This document shows, piece after piece, positions 25,505 through 35,095 of a stretch of DNA of 64,000 nucleotides. The stretch lies in the NCBI RefSeq assembly GCF_043497005.1, contig NZ_JBIEKE010000002.1:620001-684000 (forward strand). The letters run 5' to 3'. The notes beneath the pieces are model-generated. The model was not told the DNA's origin and ran no database searches. It worked only from the letters and a program-made list of their open reading frames with translations. Each line of letters starts with the position of its first letter. Within the stretch, counting starts at the first letter, position 1. The translations under genes and the position numbers were made by a program. The stretch is from Halobacillus_A sp043497005 (GTDB taxonomy: Bacteria > Bacillota > Bacilli > Bacillales > Halobacillaceae).

Positions 25505-25776
25505 GAAGAAGACTCCTCTGCTGCTTTTCTTAAATCCTGGTAGATCGAAGCATCAACCTGGGTGTTAAGATGACGATTCAAGGACTGCTTTTGTTCGGCC
25601 TGATCGATGACATCAAGACTGTTTGAAACATAAGCACCTCGTCCATTTTGTTTTCCTGTGTGATCAACAAAAACTTCTCCTTCTTTGTTTCGAACCACAC
25701 GGATCAACTCTTTCTTCGGCTTCATCTCTTGAGTTACCACACATTTACGTAGCGGTTGTTTCTTGGAACGGGCCAT
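25501..25776 (-). CDS. ylxR: YlxR family RNA/nucleoid-binding protein (DUF448)
   Basis: A 91-residue basic protein with the DUF448/YlxR hallmarks: PLRKCVVTQEMKPKKELIR near the N-terminus and the motif GRGAYVSNSLDVI. Family members are basic nucleic-acid binders; the B. subtilis protein has been reported as a nucleoid-associated regulator and as interacting with RNase P, but I cannot tell which applies here. It lies 12 nt after nusA and is coupled to ylxQ. Confidence 0.9.
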   Translation of the reverse strand: MARSKKQPLRKCVVTQEMKPKKELIRVVRNKEGEVFVDHTGKQNGRGAYVSNSLDVIDQAEQKQSLNRHLNTQVDASIYQDLRKAAEESSS

Positions 25777-25788
25777 CGCTCCCCCTCC

Positions 25789-26889
25789 TTAATCTTCCGT
25801 AATATCTTCTACATCTGTATCATTATCAGCAGATTCTTCAGTAATAATACCTTCTTCTAAAGCTTCACTTTCGCTCTTAATATCAATCTTCCACCCTGTA
25901 AGTTTTGCAGCCAGGCGAGCATTTTGCCCTCTTTTTCCTATAGCTAGTGAAAGTTGATAATCAGGAACGACAACAGTAGTGGCTTTTTCATCTTCATCTA
26001 CGAGGACTTCAACTACTTTAGAGGGACTTAAAGCGTTAGATACATACTCTACAGGGTCTTCTGACCATTGAACAATATCAATCTTTTCCCCTTTCAGCTC
26101 GTTGACAATTGCTTGTACACGCTGACCGCGTTGTCCTACACAAGAACCTACCGGATCCACTTCAGGATCTTCAGCAAATACAGAGATTTTTGAACGATCT
26201 CCAGCCTCACGTGCTACAGAACGAACTTCTACAGTACCATCATAAATTTCAGGAACTTCCATTTCAAACAATCGTTTCAGTAAACCTGGATGGGTCCGGG
26301 AAACATAAATATGCGGTCCTTTATTACTATTTTCGACTTTAGTAACGAAAACTTTAAGTCGGTCATGAACCTCATATACTTCTGTCGGCATTTGTTCGCC
26401 TTCAGGAAGCCTGGCTTCAATTTTCCCTAAGTTCACATAAACAAAACGAGGGTCTTTTCGCTGGATGATGCCCGTCATAACATCTTCTTCACGATCGACG
26501 TACTCACCGTAAATAATTCCGCGTTCAGCTTCGCGCACGCGCTGCGTTACGACCTGCTTCGCAGCCTGAGCAGCAATCCTTCCGAAGTCCATCGGTGTAA
26601 CTTCCACCTCTATGACATCTTCCTCTTCATAGTTTGGATCTTTTTCTTTCGCTTCCTCTAAAGAGATCTCTTGCTGCGAATCCATAACTTCTTCCACAAT
26701 GATTTTTCTGGCAAATACTTTCATGCTGCCTTCTTCTTCATTAATATCTACTCGAACATTTGTGGCTGAATTGAAATTTTTCTTATAAGCTGAAATAAGA
26801 GCTGCTTCTAGAGCCTCTAACAGCAAGTCCTTGTCAATGCCTTTTTCCTTTTCTAAATAATTCATGGCATCAAATAGTTCACTACTCAA
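25789..26889 (-). CDS. nusA: Transcription elongation/termination factor NusA
   Basis: A 366-residue factor that binds RNA polymerase and nascent RNA, promoting pausing and intrinsic termination. An N-terminal polymerase-binding domain is followed by S1 (around GEYVDREEDVMTGIIQ), then KH1 (DPVGSCVGQRGQRVQAI) and KH2 (LAIGKRGQNARLAAKLTGW). The last 25 residues are acidic, a short tail instead of the E. coli repeats, as usual in Firmicutes. It lies 13 nt after rimP. The many hairpin terminators in this window would be direct targets. Confidence 0.96.
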   Translation of the reverse strand: MSSELFDAMNYLEKEKGIDKDLLLEALEAALISAYKKNFNSATNVRVDINEEEGSMKVFARKIIVEEVMDSQQEISLEEAKEKDPNYEEEDVIEVEVTPMDFGRIAAQAAKQVVTQRVREAERGIIYGEYVDREEDVMTGIIQRKDPRFVYVNLGKIEARLPEGEQMPTEVYEVHDRLKVFVTKVENSNKGPHIYVSRTHPGLLKRLFEMEVPEIYDGTVEVRSVAREAGDRSKISVFAEDPEVDPVGSCVGQRGQRVQAIVNELKGEKIDIVQWSEDPVEYVSNALSPSKVVEVLVDEDEKATTVVVPDYQLSLAIGKRGQNARLAAKLTGWKIDIKSESEALEEGIITEESADNDTDVEDITED

Positions 26890-26902
26890 CAGTTTATCCC
26901 CC

Positions 26903-27376
26903 TTAATTAAAAGTTACCGCCAAGTTGGCTTTTGCAATTTTGTTGAACGGTACTTGTAATTGTTTCTTGCGTGCTTTAATGCGAATCTCAATGGCGGCTG
27001 TCTCATCTTCGAAACTTACCAGCGTTCCTTCGAATTCTTTCTCGCCCTCCATAGGTTCGTATAATTTAACATAGATGTGCTCACCAACATACCTATTAAA
27101 ATCCGCCTGGGTTTTAAGAGGTCTTTCAGCTCCAGGAGAGGAAACCTCAAGGAAATAAGCGCCTTCAATGGGATCCGTTTCATCTAACTTTTCACTAAGA
27201 TGTTCTGAAACTTGGCCACATTCCTCAATGTCCACCCCGCCGGGCTTGTCGATGAATACACGCAAAAACCAATTCTTTCCCTCTTTTTTATACTCTACAT
27301 CAACTAATTCAAGATTCATTTGCTCTAATATAGGTTCGACTAATTCTTGTGTTACTGTTGTAACGTTTTGACTCAA
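26903..27376 (-). CDS. rimP: Ribosome maturation factor RimP
   Basis: A 157-residue protein needed for 30S maturation. The N-terminal domain has LELVDVEYKKEGKNWFLRVFID and GVDIEECGQVSEHLSEKLD, and the C-terminal Sm-like domain begins near FEGTLVSFEDE. It starts at a TTG with AAGGAGGG 6-7 nt upstream. First gene of the rimP-nusA-infB operon, preceded by two hairpins that close the polC transcript. I could not define its promoter in the 75 bp between. Confidence 0.93.
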   Translation of the reverse strand: MSQNVTTVTQELVEPILEQMNLELVDVEYKKEGKNWFLRVFIDKPGGVDIEECGQVSEHLSEKLDETDPIEGAYFLEVSSPGAERPLKTQADFNRYVGEHIYVKLYEPMEGEKEFEGTLVSFEDETAAIEIRIKARKKQLQVPFNKIAKANLAVTFN

Positions 27377-27452
27377 CTGGAATCCCTCCTTGAGCTAATA
27401 TCCTATATATTTTGCTTCATTCCGTCATAGATTTGAATATGTCGTAATGAAA

Positions 27453-27474
27453 CCGCTATGAATTATCATAGCGG
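27453..27474 (-). terminator. Second hairpin between polC and rimP
   Basis: A perfect 8-bp stem (27453-27460 and 27467-27474) with a 6-nt loop, followed by TTTCATTACG. Weak T-tail; either a back-up terminator or part of the rimP leader. Confidence 0.5.
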
Positions 27475-27513
27475 CTTCCAAGAAAATGTTGATGAACATG
27501 CTCCTAAAATATA

Positions 27514-27541
27514 CGAAAGAGTGGGTTTCCCCACTCTTTCG
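27514..27541 (-). terminator. Terminator hairpin after polC
   Basis: A perfect 12-bp stem (27514-27525 and 27530-27541) with a 4-nt loop, followed in the minus direction by TATATTTTAGG; it lies about 65 nt past the polC stop. Confidence 0.75.
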
Positions 27542-27606
27542 GCCGTTCTTATCGCTCTTGTCACCATAAAAAATATACCACAGTTTCCGTTATAATGCAA
27601 TACGAC

Positions 27607-30600
27607 CTAAAACAGAGAAAGCTGGTTCTCTTCTGGCATCCCTTCCAAACACCCTTGAGAATCTAAATATTCAAGGACTGTCTTAGAAATACGACTTCTC
27701 TCGCGAAGGTCCTGCTTAGAAAGAAACTCTCCTTCTTTTCTTGCATTTACGATGTTAATGGCGGCGTTTGTACCTAATCCATCTACAGCATTGAACGGAG
27801 GGACTAATTGATTGCCATCAACTAAAAAGTCAGTCGCACTTGATTGATAAAGGTCTACGGGTTTAAATCCATAACCTCGTTCACACATTTCCAATGAGAT
27901 TTCTAGCACGGTCATTAAGTTTTTCTCCTTAGGAGTAGCATCTAACCCTTTAGCTTGAATCTCCTCTAACCGCTTGCGGATCGCATCGGATCCTTTAATC
28001 ATCGTTTCAAGCTCAAAGTCACTGGCTCGAACAGTAAAGTAAGCAGCATAAAAATAAATAGGATAATGCACTTTAAAGTAAGCAATCCGCACGGCCATAA
28101 GAACGTATGCGGCGGCGTGAGCTTTCGGGAACATGTACTTGATCTTCTTACAAGAATCAATATACCAATCAGGAACTCCATGTTTCTTCATTTCTTCGAT
28201 CCACTCGTCTTGAAGGCCTCTCCCTTTTCTTACAAATTCCATAATTTTAAATGCGAGTGAAGGATCTAAACCTTTGTGCATGAGATAAACCATAATATCA
28301 TCACGACAGCCGATTACTTCAGGCAAGGTACAGATTCCATCATTAATCAACTGCTCTGCGTTCCCAAGCCATACATCTGTCCCGTGAGAAAGACCTGAGA
28401 TAATGACGAGCTCGGCAAACGTTTTAGGTTTTGTATCTTCAAGCATTTGACGAACGAAGCGGGTTCCAAACTCCGGAACTCCAAGTGTACCTGTTTTACA
28501 CATAATTTGTTCAGCTGTTACTCCTAAAGCTTCAGGTCCGCTGAAGATTTTCATTACTTCTGCATCGTCCACTGGTATTTCCTTTTGATCAATTCCGCTT
28601 AAGTCCTGCAGCATCCGAATCACTGTGGGATCATCGTGTCCCAGTATATCAAGTTTCAGCAGGTTATCATGAATGGAGTGGAAATCAAAGTGTGTCGTTT
28701 TCCATTCTGATTTCGTATCATCTGCAGGGAACTGGATAGGTGAAAAATCAAAAATATCCATATCATCAGGAACTACGATTATACCCCCAGGGTGCTGTCC
28801 TGTTGTTCGTTTAACCCCTGTACATCCTTGAACAAGACGATCAATTTCAGCGTTTTTGTACTGCAGTTGATGATCGCCTGCATACCCTTTGACATAGCCG
28901 TATGCCGTTTTCTCTGCAATGGTCCCTATTGTCCCCGCACGATACACGTTTTCCTCTCCAAACAATACTTTTGTATAGTTATGGGCCTTAGGTTGATATT
29001 CTCCAGAGAAGTTCAAGTCAATATCGGGAACTTTGTCTCCTTTAAAACCAAGGAAAGTTTCAAATGGAATATCCTGACCATCCTTTTTATAAGCGGTGCC
29101 GCACTCAGAACAGTCTTTTTCAGGTAAGTCAAAACCACTCCCTACCGAACCGTCGGTAAAAAATTCATGATGACGGCAGTTAGGACATACATAATGCGGC
29201 GGAAGCGGGTTAACTTCCGTAATATCTGTCATTGTGGCTACAAATGAAGACCCTACTGAACCACGAGAACCGACCAGATAGCCATCTTCAAGTGATTTCG
29301 TAACAAGCTTTTGTGAGATGAGATAGATAACAGCAAATCCATGACCAATGATACTATCCAGTTCTTTCTCTAATCGTTTCTCTACAAGTTCAGGAAGTTC
29401 GTCGCCATATAAGCTCTTCGCTTTGTTGTAGGACATTTCTCTAATTTCCTGATCTGCCCCTTCAATGTTAGGCGTATAGAGATCATCTTTAACAGGTGTA
29501 ATAATATCTATTTGATCATTAATAACGTGAGTATTAGAGACCACGATCTCTTTTGCTTTTTCGTCACCTATAAAGGAAAATTCCTCGATCATTTCATTGG
29601 TTGTTTTAAAATGTACATCAGGCAGTGTCTGTCGATTTAACGGATTACCATTTTGTGAAGAAATGAGTATTTGTCTGTATTGCTTATCATGAGGCTCTAA
29701 ATAGTGCACATTGCCAGTAGCTACAACTGTTTTGTTTAACCGTTCACCAATCTTTACAACTTTTCTTAAAATATCATAGATTTGAGCTTGATTCTGAACT
29801 AAATCTTTTTCTAGCAAGTGATAGTAGTTACCTGGTGGCTGGACTTCAATAAAGTCGTAAAATTCTGCAACTTTCTCTGCTTCTTCCTCAGACTTCTGCA
29901 TAGCTGCTTCAAATACTTCTCCTTTATCACAGCCTGACCCAATTAGAATTCCTTCCCTAAGCTTTGATAGCCGGGAACGCGGGATTCGAGGGATGCGGTA
30001 AAAGTAATTGACATGAGCTTCAGATACGAGCCGGTAAATATTCTTTAAACCCGTTGTATTTGCAGCTAACAAGGTAACATGCGACGGGCGTGAGCGTTGA
30101 TAAGCTTTACCTTCACCCATGTAATCATTTAAATTTTTATGGTTGCTTATGCCTCTTTCAAGTGCTTTTTTTACTAGCTTCCATAGTAAATAACCAGTCG
30201 CTTCCGCGTCATAGATTGCTCTGTGGTGCTGAGTGAGCTCTATATCGAAATGTTTACAAAGCGTATTTAAACGGTGATTTTTTAATTCTGGAACTAAAAA
30301 CCTGGCTAATTCTAACGTGTCAATCACAGGGTTTACTGCTTTTCCTATATCAATACGCTGGAATCCGGCATTTAAAAATCCCATATCAAAGCTTGCATTA
30401 TGAGCTACCAGAATATCGTTATCCATCCACTGATAAAAGTCTTTTAACACCTCTTCAATTTCAGGGGCATCTTTTACATGGTCATCTGTAATTCCAGTAA
30501 GATCTGTTGTCGTTTGTGATAAAGGCTGGTGCGGGTTTGCAAACGATTCAAATCGATCTATAATTTCACCGTCTTTAATTTTAACAGCGGCAAGTTCAAT

Positions 30601-31899
30601 GATTTTATCGTAAACAGCAGATAAACCAGTTGTTTCAACGTCGAAAACCACATACACATCACTTGCTAAATCGCGATCCTGTTCCTCATAAGCGATAGGA
30701 ACGCCGTCATCCACCAAATTGGCTTCCATTCCATAAATAATCTTGACTCCATTTTTCTCGCCTGCTGCATGGGCTTCAGGATAAGCCTGTGCTACTGCAT
30801 GATCCGTAATGGCAATCGCTTCATGTCCCCAATTCGCTGCGTGGGAAATTAAGCGAGACGCAGATACCGGGGCATCCATTTGACTCATCGTGGTGTGAGC
30901 ATGAAGTTCAATCCTTTTTTGACCTTCAGGGGCCTCATCTCTTCTTAATTCAGGTTTTACTTCATTAATGTCATTGGCCATCATCGTTAATTCACTCGTA
31001 AAGTTATCCGTTTGAATACTTCCGCGTGCTTTAATCCACATGCCCTCTTTAACTAGCTTAAACAGTTCGGGGTGATCGTCGCCGCGAGAAAACATTTTAA
31101 TGGAAAATGAATCTGTATAATCGGTTGCTTTTAGAAGAAGTAAGTGACGACCAGAACGCAGTTCCTTAATCTCAACATCAAATACATAGCCCTGGACCGT
31201 TTTACGACGTTCTTCCTCAAGAAGTGTTTCCATCGGCTCTGCCTCATCTTGAATCTTATAACCAATTTCAAGAGGGCCCCTCGGTTTCTGATCTTCTTTC
31301 TCTTTTGCTCGTTCCTCTTGATCTTTTACAGCTTTCTGAACGAGGAGTTTATCTTCTTTTTGACGTTCCTCTTGAAACTTCTTCAGTTCTTCCTGTTCTT
31401 CTTTCACACGTGTGTTAAGCATTAAAGAAGGAAGGCCGGATTGAACGCAGAAACTTTGTAACGGCGTCTCCAGTTTTTTCTTAACCGCATGACTTTCAGC
31501 TAAATTTCTGCAAGTTAACATAATTTTATTTCCGTTTACTTCTGGAACTTGTTCCAGTAGCATGTCTTTATAGCCAGGAGACAGATCAGTTAATGATTGT
31601 ATAAAGTTCTGCCAATACTCGCAAACATCTTCTGTAGTCATTGTGTTTTCAGCCGCTTCAATGGTCCAGTCAATTGAAGCGAGTGAATGAAATGTGCTTC
31701 GAAGTTTACTTGTGAAAAGTTGATAGACAGACGGCGGCAGTGGTTTCTGTAAACGAAATAAAAAGTGCCACTTTTTTTCAGATTTATAGACCGTAAGTTT
31801 TTCAAGCTTACTATTTTCAAAGTGCGGTTGCATTAAATCATGAGGAAATTGGATTTGTTCCAGCAAATAGTGCATCTTGTCTTGATTACTCACATCCAA
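27607..31899 (-). CDS. polC: DNA polymerase III alpha subunit, PolC type
   Basis: A 1430-residue replicative polymerase of the Gram-positive PolC type. Order: N-terminal domain and OB fold (to about 325), a PHP segment (RIELHAHTTMSQMDA near 331), a DnaQ-like proofreading exonuclease inserted in it (YVVFDVETTGL near 417), a cysteine cluster CPNC...CSEC near 900-925, and the polymerase palm with PDIDLNFSGE near 960. I prefer the TTG at 31899 because GGAGAGGAAGG stands 7 nt upstream and the N-terminus then matches B. subtilis in length; the ATG at 31935 (12 residues longer) has no ribosome binding site. Complete, no lesion. Confidence 0.96.
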   Translation of the reverse strand: MDVSNQDKMHYLLEQIQFPHDLMQPHFENSKLEKLTVYKSEKKWHFLFRLQKPLPPSVYQLFTSKLRSTFHSLASIDWTIEAAENTMTTEDVCEYWQNFIQSLTDLSPGYKDMLLEQVPEVNGNKIMLTCRNLAESHAVKKKLETPLQSFCVQSGLPSLMLNTRVKEEQEELKKFQEERQKEDKLLVQKAVKDQEERAKEKEDQKPRGPLEIGYKIQDEAEPMETLLEEERRKTVQGYVFDVEIKELRSGRHLLLLKATDYTDSFSIKMFSRGDDHPELFKLVKEGMWIKARGSIQTDNFTSELTMMANDINEVKPELRRDEAPEGQKRIELHAHTTMSQMDAPVSASRLISHAANWGHEAIAITDHAVAQAYPEAHAAGEKNGVKIIYGMEANLVDDGVPIAYEEQDRDLASDVYVVFDVETTGLSAVYDKIIELAAVKIKDGEIIDRFESFANPHQPLSQTTTDLTGITDDHVKDAPEIEEVLKDFYQWMDNDILVAHNASFDMGFLNAGFQRIDIGKAVNPVIDTLELARFLVPELKNHRLNTLCKHFDIELTQHHRAIYDAEATGYLLWKLVKKALERGISNHKNLNDYMGEGKAYQRSRPSHVTLLAANTTGLKNIYRLVSEAHVNYFYRIPRIPRSRLSKLREGILIGSGCDKGEVFEAAMQKSEEEAEKVAEFYDFIEVQPPGNYYHLLEKDLVQNQAQIYDILRKVVKIGERLNKTVVATGNVHYLEPHDKQYRQILISSQNGNPLNRQTLPDVHFKTTNEMIEEFSFIGDEKAKEIVVSNTHVINDQIDIITPVKDDLYTPNIEGADQEIREMSYNKAKSLYGDELPELVEKRLEKELDSIIGHGFAVIYLISQKLVTKSLEDGYLVGSRGSVGSSFVATMTDITEVNPLPPHYVCPNCRHHEFFTDGSVGSGFDLPEKDCSECGTAYKKDGQDIPFETFLGFKGDKVPDIDLNFSGEYQPKAHNYTKVLFGEENVYRAGTIGTIAEKTAYGYVKGYAGDHQLQYKNAEIDRLVQGCTGVKRTTGQHPGGIIVVPDDMDIFDFSPIQFPADDTKSEWKTTHFDFHSIHDNLLKLDILGHDDPTVIRMLQDLSGIDQKEIPVDDAEVMKIFSGPEALGVTAEQIMCKTGTLGVPEFGTRFVRQMLEDTKPKTFAELVIISGLSHGTDVWLGNAEQLINDGICTLPEVIGCRDDIMVYLMHKGLDPSLAFKIMEFVRKGRGLQDEWIEEMKKHGVPDWYIDSCKKIKYMFPKAHAAAYVLMAVRIAYFKVHYPIYFYAAYFTVRASDFELETMIKGSDAIRKRLEEIQAKGLDATPKEKNLMTVLEISLEMCERGYGFKPVDLYQSSATDFLVDGNQLVPPFNAVDGLGTNAAINIVNARKEGEFLSKQDLRERSRISKTVLEYLDSQGCLEGMPEENQLSLF

Positions 31900-31984
31900 T
31901 GTTGTTCCTTCCTCTCCGGATTCAGTGATCCTCATAGTAAATTTTCATTTATCTTTATTAAGGAATTATCATTCCCGTACAAAT

Positions 31985-32016
31985 ATACCCTTGCCTGTTC
32001 ACATAAGCAAGGGTAT
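31985..32016 (-). terminator. Hairpin after proS
   Basis: A perfect 10-bp stem (31985-31994 and 32007-32016) with a 12-nt loop, followed by TTTGT. It lies 18 nt after the proS stop and ahead of polC; T-tail modest. Confidence 0.6.
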
Positions 32017-32034
32017 TTAATAACCTATTTATTC

Positions 32035-33735
32035 TTAGGCAAACCATTGACGAATAAAATCAATAACAGCTGTTTGCTCAAGTTCATCCTGCTTGCCGGA
32101 TTGACGCTCTTTAACTTCGACGATCCCTTCTCCTGCACGTTTTCCCACTGTAATACGCAACGGGATTCCGAAGAGATCACTGTCCGCAAACTTTACCCCT
32201 GCTCTTTCTTTACGATCATCATATAAAACTTCGATCCCTTTGGAGTGCATTTGTTCATATAATTCGTCAGCCAATTCTTTTTGCTCATCCTTCTTAGGAT
32301 TTAATGACAGCAAATGCACTTGGTATGGCGCAATATGAGAAGGCCAAGTAATTCCACGCTCATCATGATATTGTTCTACAATAGCGGCTAATGTACGAGA
32401 GACCCCGATGCCATAAGATCCCATCACCATGGTTTGAGACTTACCTTGATCATCCAAATAAGCAGCGTTCATATTTTCTGCATAGAACGTACCTAATTTA
32501 AATACGTGCCCTACCTCAATTCCTCGTGCAAACTTAATGACGCCTTGTCCATCCGGCGAAGGATCTCCTTCTTCAATGAAACGTAAATCTGCATAAGCTT
32601 TCACTTTAAAATCACGATCGGGTTTAACATTAACATAATGATAACCATCTTCATTTGCTCCACACGTAACGTTGACCAGTTTTTCAACTGCATAATCGGC
32701 TACAACCTCTACGTCTTCTGGAACATTAACAGGACCTAGTGAGCCAAATCCTGTCCCCAATAATTGGCGCGTATCTTCTTCTGAGGCTAATTCTACAATA
32801 TCAGCATCATAGAAGTTTTTTAGTTTAATATCATTTACTTCGTGATCCCCGCGTGTCACAACCATAACAAATTGTGCGTCTACCTTAAACATAATAGATT
32901 TTAATCCTTCAGCCAGTTCATGCCCCAGGTAATCGGCGACTTCCTGCATCGTTCGTTGATCAGGAGTCTGTGTCTTTCCAAGCTCTTTTTCCGCTTCATC
33001 AGATGTTTTATAAGTCGTTACGACCGGAGCCATCTCAATATTCGCTGCGTAATCAGAAGTATCTGAATAGGCAATAACATCTTCACCTACTTCAGAAAGG
33101 ACCATAAATTCATGGGTGTCTTTACCTCCCATTTGCCCTGAATCTGCAATAACTGCGCGGAAGTCTAATCCACATCTGGAGAATACGTTTGAATAGGCAT
33201 GAAACATTTGGTCGTAGCTTTCGTCCAGGCTTTCAAAAGATTCGTTAAATGAGTAAGCATCCTTCATGAGAAATTCTCTTCCACGAAGCAGGCCAAATCG
33301 AGGACGTTTCTCGTCTCTGAACTTATTTTGAATTTGATAAACCATCAAAGGTAAACGCTTATAGCTTTTAATTGAATCACGTACAAGGCTGGTGATTACT
33401 TCTTCATGCGTAGCTCCTAATGCAAATTCACGTTCGTGACGATCGTGCAGCCTCATGAGTTCAGATCCATACGTATTCCATCTGCCGCTCTCTTTCCAAA
33501 GCTCGGCCGGCTGCAATGCAGACATCATTAATTCATGAGCTCCAGCTCGATCCATCTCTTCACGCACAATCTCTTCTACTTTTCTTAGAACGCGTCTGCC
33601 AAGAGGTAAAAAGCTGTATACCCCTGAGGCAATCTGCCTTATGTATCCTGCTCTGACAAGCAACTGATGACTTTTTATTTCAGCATCTGCAGGGTTTTCT
33701 TTTAAGGTTGGTATTAACATTTGGCTTTGTTTCAT
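32035..33735 (-). CDS. proS: Prolyl-tRNA synthetase
   Basis: A 566-residue class II synthetase of the bacterial type, with an editing (INS) domain between motifs 2 and 3. Motif 2 region RPRFGLLRGREFLMKDAYSF is near residue 140, motif 3 GSYGIGVSRTLAAI near 440, and the anticodon-binding domain follows. I chose the ATG at 33735 (GAGGTGGA upstream, opening MKQSQMLIPTLKEN as in relatives); the GTG three codons earlier is inside that site. No T-box leader fits in the short gap before it. The rasP terminator lies 38 nt upstream, so readthrough or a hidden promoter is needed. Confidence 0.96.
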   Translation of the reverse strand: MKQSQMLIPTLKENPADAEIKSHQLLVRAGYIRQIASGVYSFLPLGRRVLRKVEEIVREEMDRAGAHELMMSALQPAELWKESGRWNTYGSELMRLHDRHEREFALGATHEEVITSLVRDSIKSYKRLPLMVYQIQNKFRDEKRPRFGLLRGREFLMKDAYSFNESFESLDESYDQMFHAYSNVFSRCGLDFRAVIADSGQMGGKDTHEFMVLSEVGEDVIAYSDTSDYAANIEMAPVVTTYKTSDEAEKELGKTQTPDQRTMQEVADYLGHELAEGLKSIMFKVDAQFVMVVTRGDHEVNDIKLKNFYDADIVELASEEDTRQLLGTGFGSLGPVNVPEDVEVVADYAVEKLVNVTCGANEDGYHYVNVKPDRDFKVKAYADLRFIEEGDPSPDGQGVIKFARGIEVGHVFKLGTFYAENMNAAYLDDQGKSQTMVMGSYGIGVSRTLAAIVEQYHDERGITWPSHIAPYQVHLLSLNPKKDEQKELADELYEQMHSKGIEVLYDDRKERAGVKFADSDLFGIPLRITVGKRAGEGIVEVKERQSGKQDELEQTAVIDFIRQWFA

Positions 33736-33773
33736 TTTATCCACCTCAGTTTTTTTATAGAAATAAAAAAGAA

Positions 33774-33815
33774 GCTGGAAGCAAGTTGAGAGCTGTCTCT
33801 CCCATTGCTCCCAGC
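33774..33815 (-). terminator. Intrinsic terminator after rasP
   Basis: An 11-bp outer stem with one G-U pair (33774-33784 and 33805-33815) enclosing a 5-bp inner stem (33788-33792 and 33797-33801), followed in the minus direction by TTCTTTTTTATTT. It ends 38 nt before proS. Confidence 0.85.
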
Positions 33816-33822
33816 CCTTAAT

Positions 33823-35079
33823 TTAAAGGAATAACCTTTGAATGTCGTTCCATGTTACCACCAGCATTAATAACATCAGTAGTGCAAAGCCGATAAAATG
33901 AACGATTCCTTCTTTTTGTGGATCAATCGGCTTACCACGAACACCTTCTAATCCAACAAATAGTAAGCGTCCACCGTCTAATGCTGGTAATGGGAGTAAG
34001 TTAATAATCCCTAAATTTACACTCAATATGGCTGTCCACATGACAAAGTTCGTTAATCCTGTTTGAACGACCTGGTCTGTGGCATCATATATCCCTACAG
34101 GTCCTGAAAGCATGTCTAGAGAGAATTGACCCGTCACAAGCATGCCGAGATTTGTTAGTATAAGCGTTCCCCACTCATAAGTTTGAGTAAAGCCAAAGGT
34201 CAGCTTTTTAGCAAATGAATCCTCAAATGCTCGAGCTACGCCGACTTGACCAATTTCTACATCGCCTTCTTCCAGTTTGTTCGGCGTCACTGCAATTTCA
34301 TTTGTCTGGCCATTTCTCGCCACTGTAAGCGTTACTTCTTCTTCTGGATATTCTCTAACAATTGATGTGAATTCTTCCCAAGTGCTTACACTCTCGTTAT
34401 TAACTGCAACAACCTCATCGCCTGATTGCAATCCAGCTTGTTCGGCGGGTGAATTTTGCTGCACTTCTCCGATTAAGGCTTTTTCAGCAGGAACCCCTTG
34501 GATAAAACCCAGGATCATGAAAAGGATAATCGCCAGCACAAAATTCATCAGCGGGCCGGCAAAAAGCTGCATCGCTCGCTGCGGAACCGATTTGGAAGCA
34601 AATTGCCGATTATATGGAGCAATTTGTGTTTCTTTCTCATCCACTACAAACATTGCTTTAGGGTCTACTTCAAAGAATAGCTTTTCTTCTTCGTCAATTT
34701 CGTAACCCTCAATGACAAGTCGATGGTCTAAATCAGCTTTCTCCACTTCTATTACCCGAGCATGAGGATGCTTAGACTTATTATTTACTATAATTTTGCT
34801 AACTTTTCCTGTCTCATTAAATTCTAAGCCAATATGATGTCCGGCTTTTAATTCAATAATTTCTGGATCTTCACCGGCTACTCTTACATACCCCCCAATG
34901 GGAAGCAAACGAATGGTATAAAGCGTTTCGTTTCTCGTAAAAGCAAAGATTTTCGGCCCAAAACCGATTGCAAATTCTCTTGCAAGCATCCCTGCCCTTT
35001 TGGCAAAAATGAGATGCCCCCACTCATGCACAAACACGAGTAAGCCGAACATGAGTATAAACGCAATCACTGTAGTCAA
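33823..35079 (-). CDS. rasP: Site-2 intramembrane metalloprotease RasP (RseP family)
   Basis: A 418-residue membrane protease with zinc motif HEWGH in the first membrane helix (near residue 18), a PDZ domain around 190-270 (QQNSPAEQAGLQSGDEVVAV), and the third ligand motif LPALDGGRL near 365. It cuts membrane-bound anti-sigma factors and signal-peptide remnants. I prefer the TTG at 35079 (AAGGAAGG 8 nt upstream, opening MTTVIAFILMFG); a GTG three codons earlier abuts the ribosome binding site. Last gene of uppS-cdsA-dxr-rasP. Confidence 0.94.
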   Translation of the reverse strand: MTTVIAFILMFGLLVFVHEWGHLIFAKRAGMLAREFAIGFGPKIFAFTRNETLYTIRLLPIGGYVRVAGEDPEIIELKAGHHIGLEFNETGKVSKIIVNNKSKHPHARVIEVEKADLDHRLVIEGYEIDEEEKLFFEVDPKAMFVVDEKETQIAPYNRQFASKSVPQRAMQLFAGPLMNFVLAIILFMILGFIQGVPAEKALIGEVQQNSPAEQAGLQSGDEVVAVNNESVSTWEEFTSIVREYPEEEVTLTVARNGQTNEIAVTPNKLEEGDVEIGQVGVARAFEDSFAKKLTFGFTQTYEWGTLILTNLGMLVTGQFSLDMLSGPVGIYDATDQVVQTGLTNFVMWTAILSVNLGIINLLPLPALDGGRLLFVGLEGVRGKPIDPQKEGIVHFIGFALLMLLMLVVTWNDIQRLFL

Positions 35080-35095
35080 ATGAAGCACCTTCCTT

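Noticed and set aside
31840..32226. 128-codon plus-strand frame across the polC start and proS end
   Set aside because: It runs through the proS 3' hairpin and lacks a ribosome binding site; both flanking genes are certain.
33736..33822. T-box riboswitch before proS
   Set aside because: The gap is too short for the T-box stems and has no T-box sequence; only the rasP terminator is there.
34277..34705. 142-codon plus-strand frame opposite rasP
   Set aside because: Antisense shadow of the PDZ-coding region; no ribosome binding site and no recognisable protein content.
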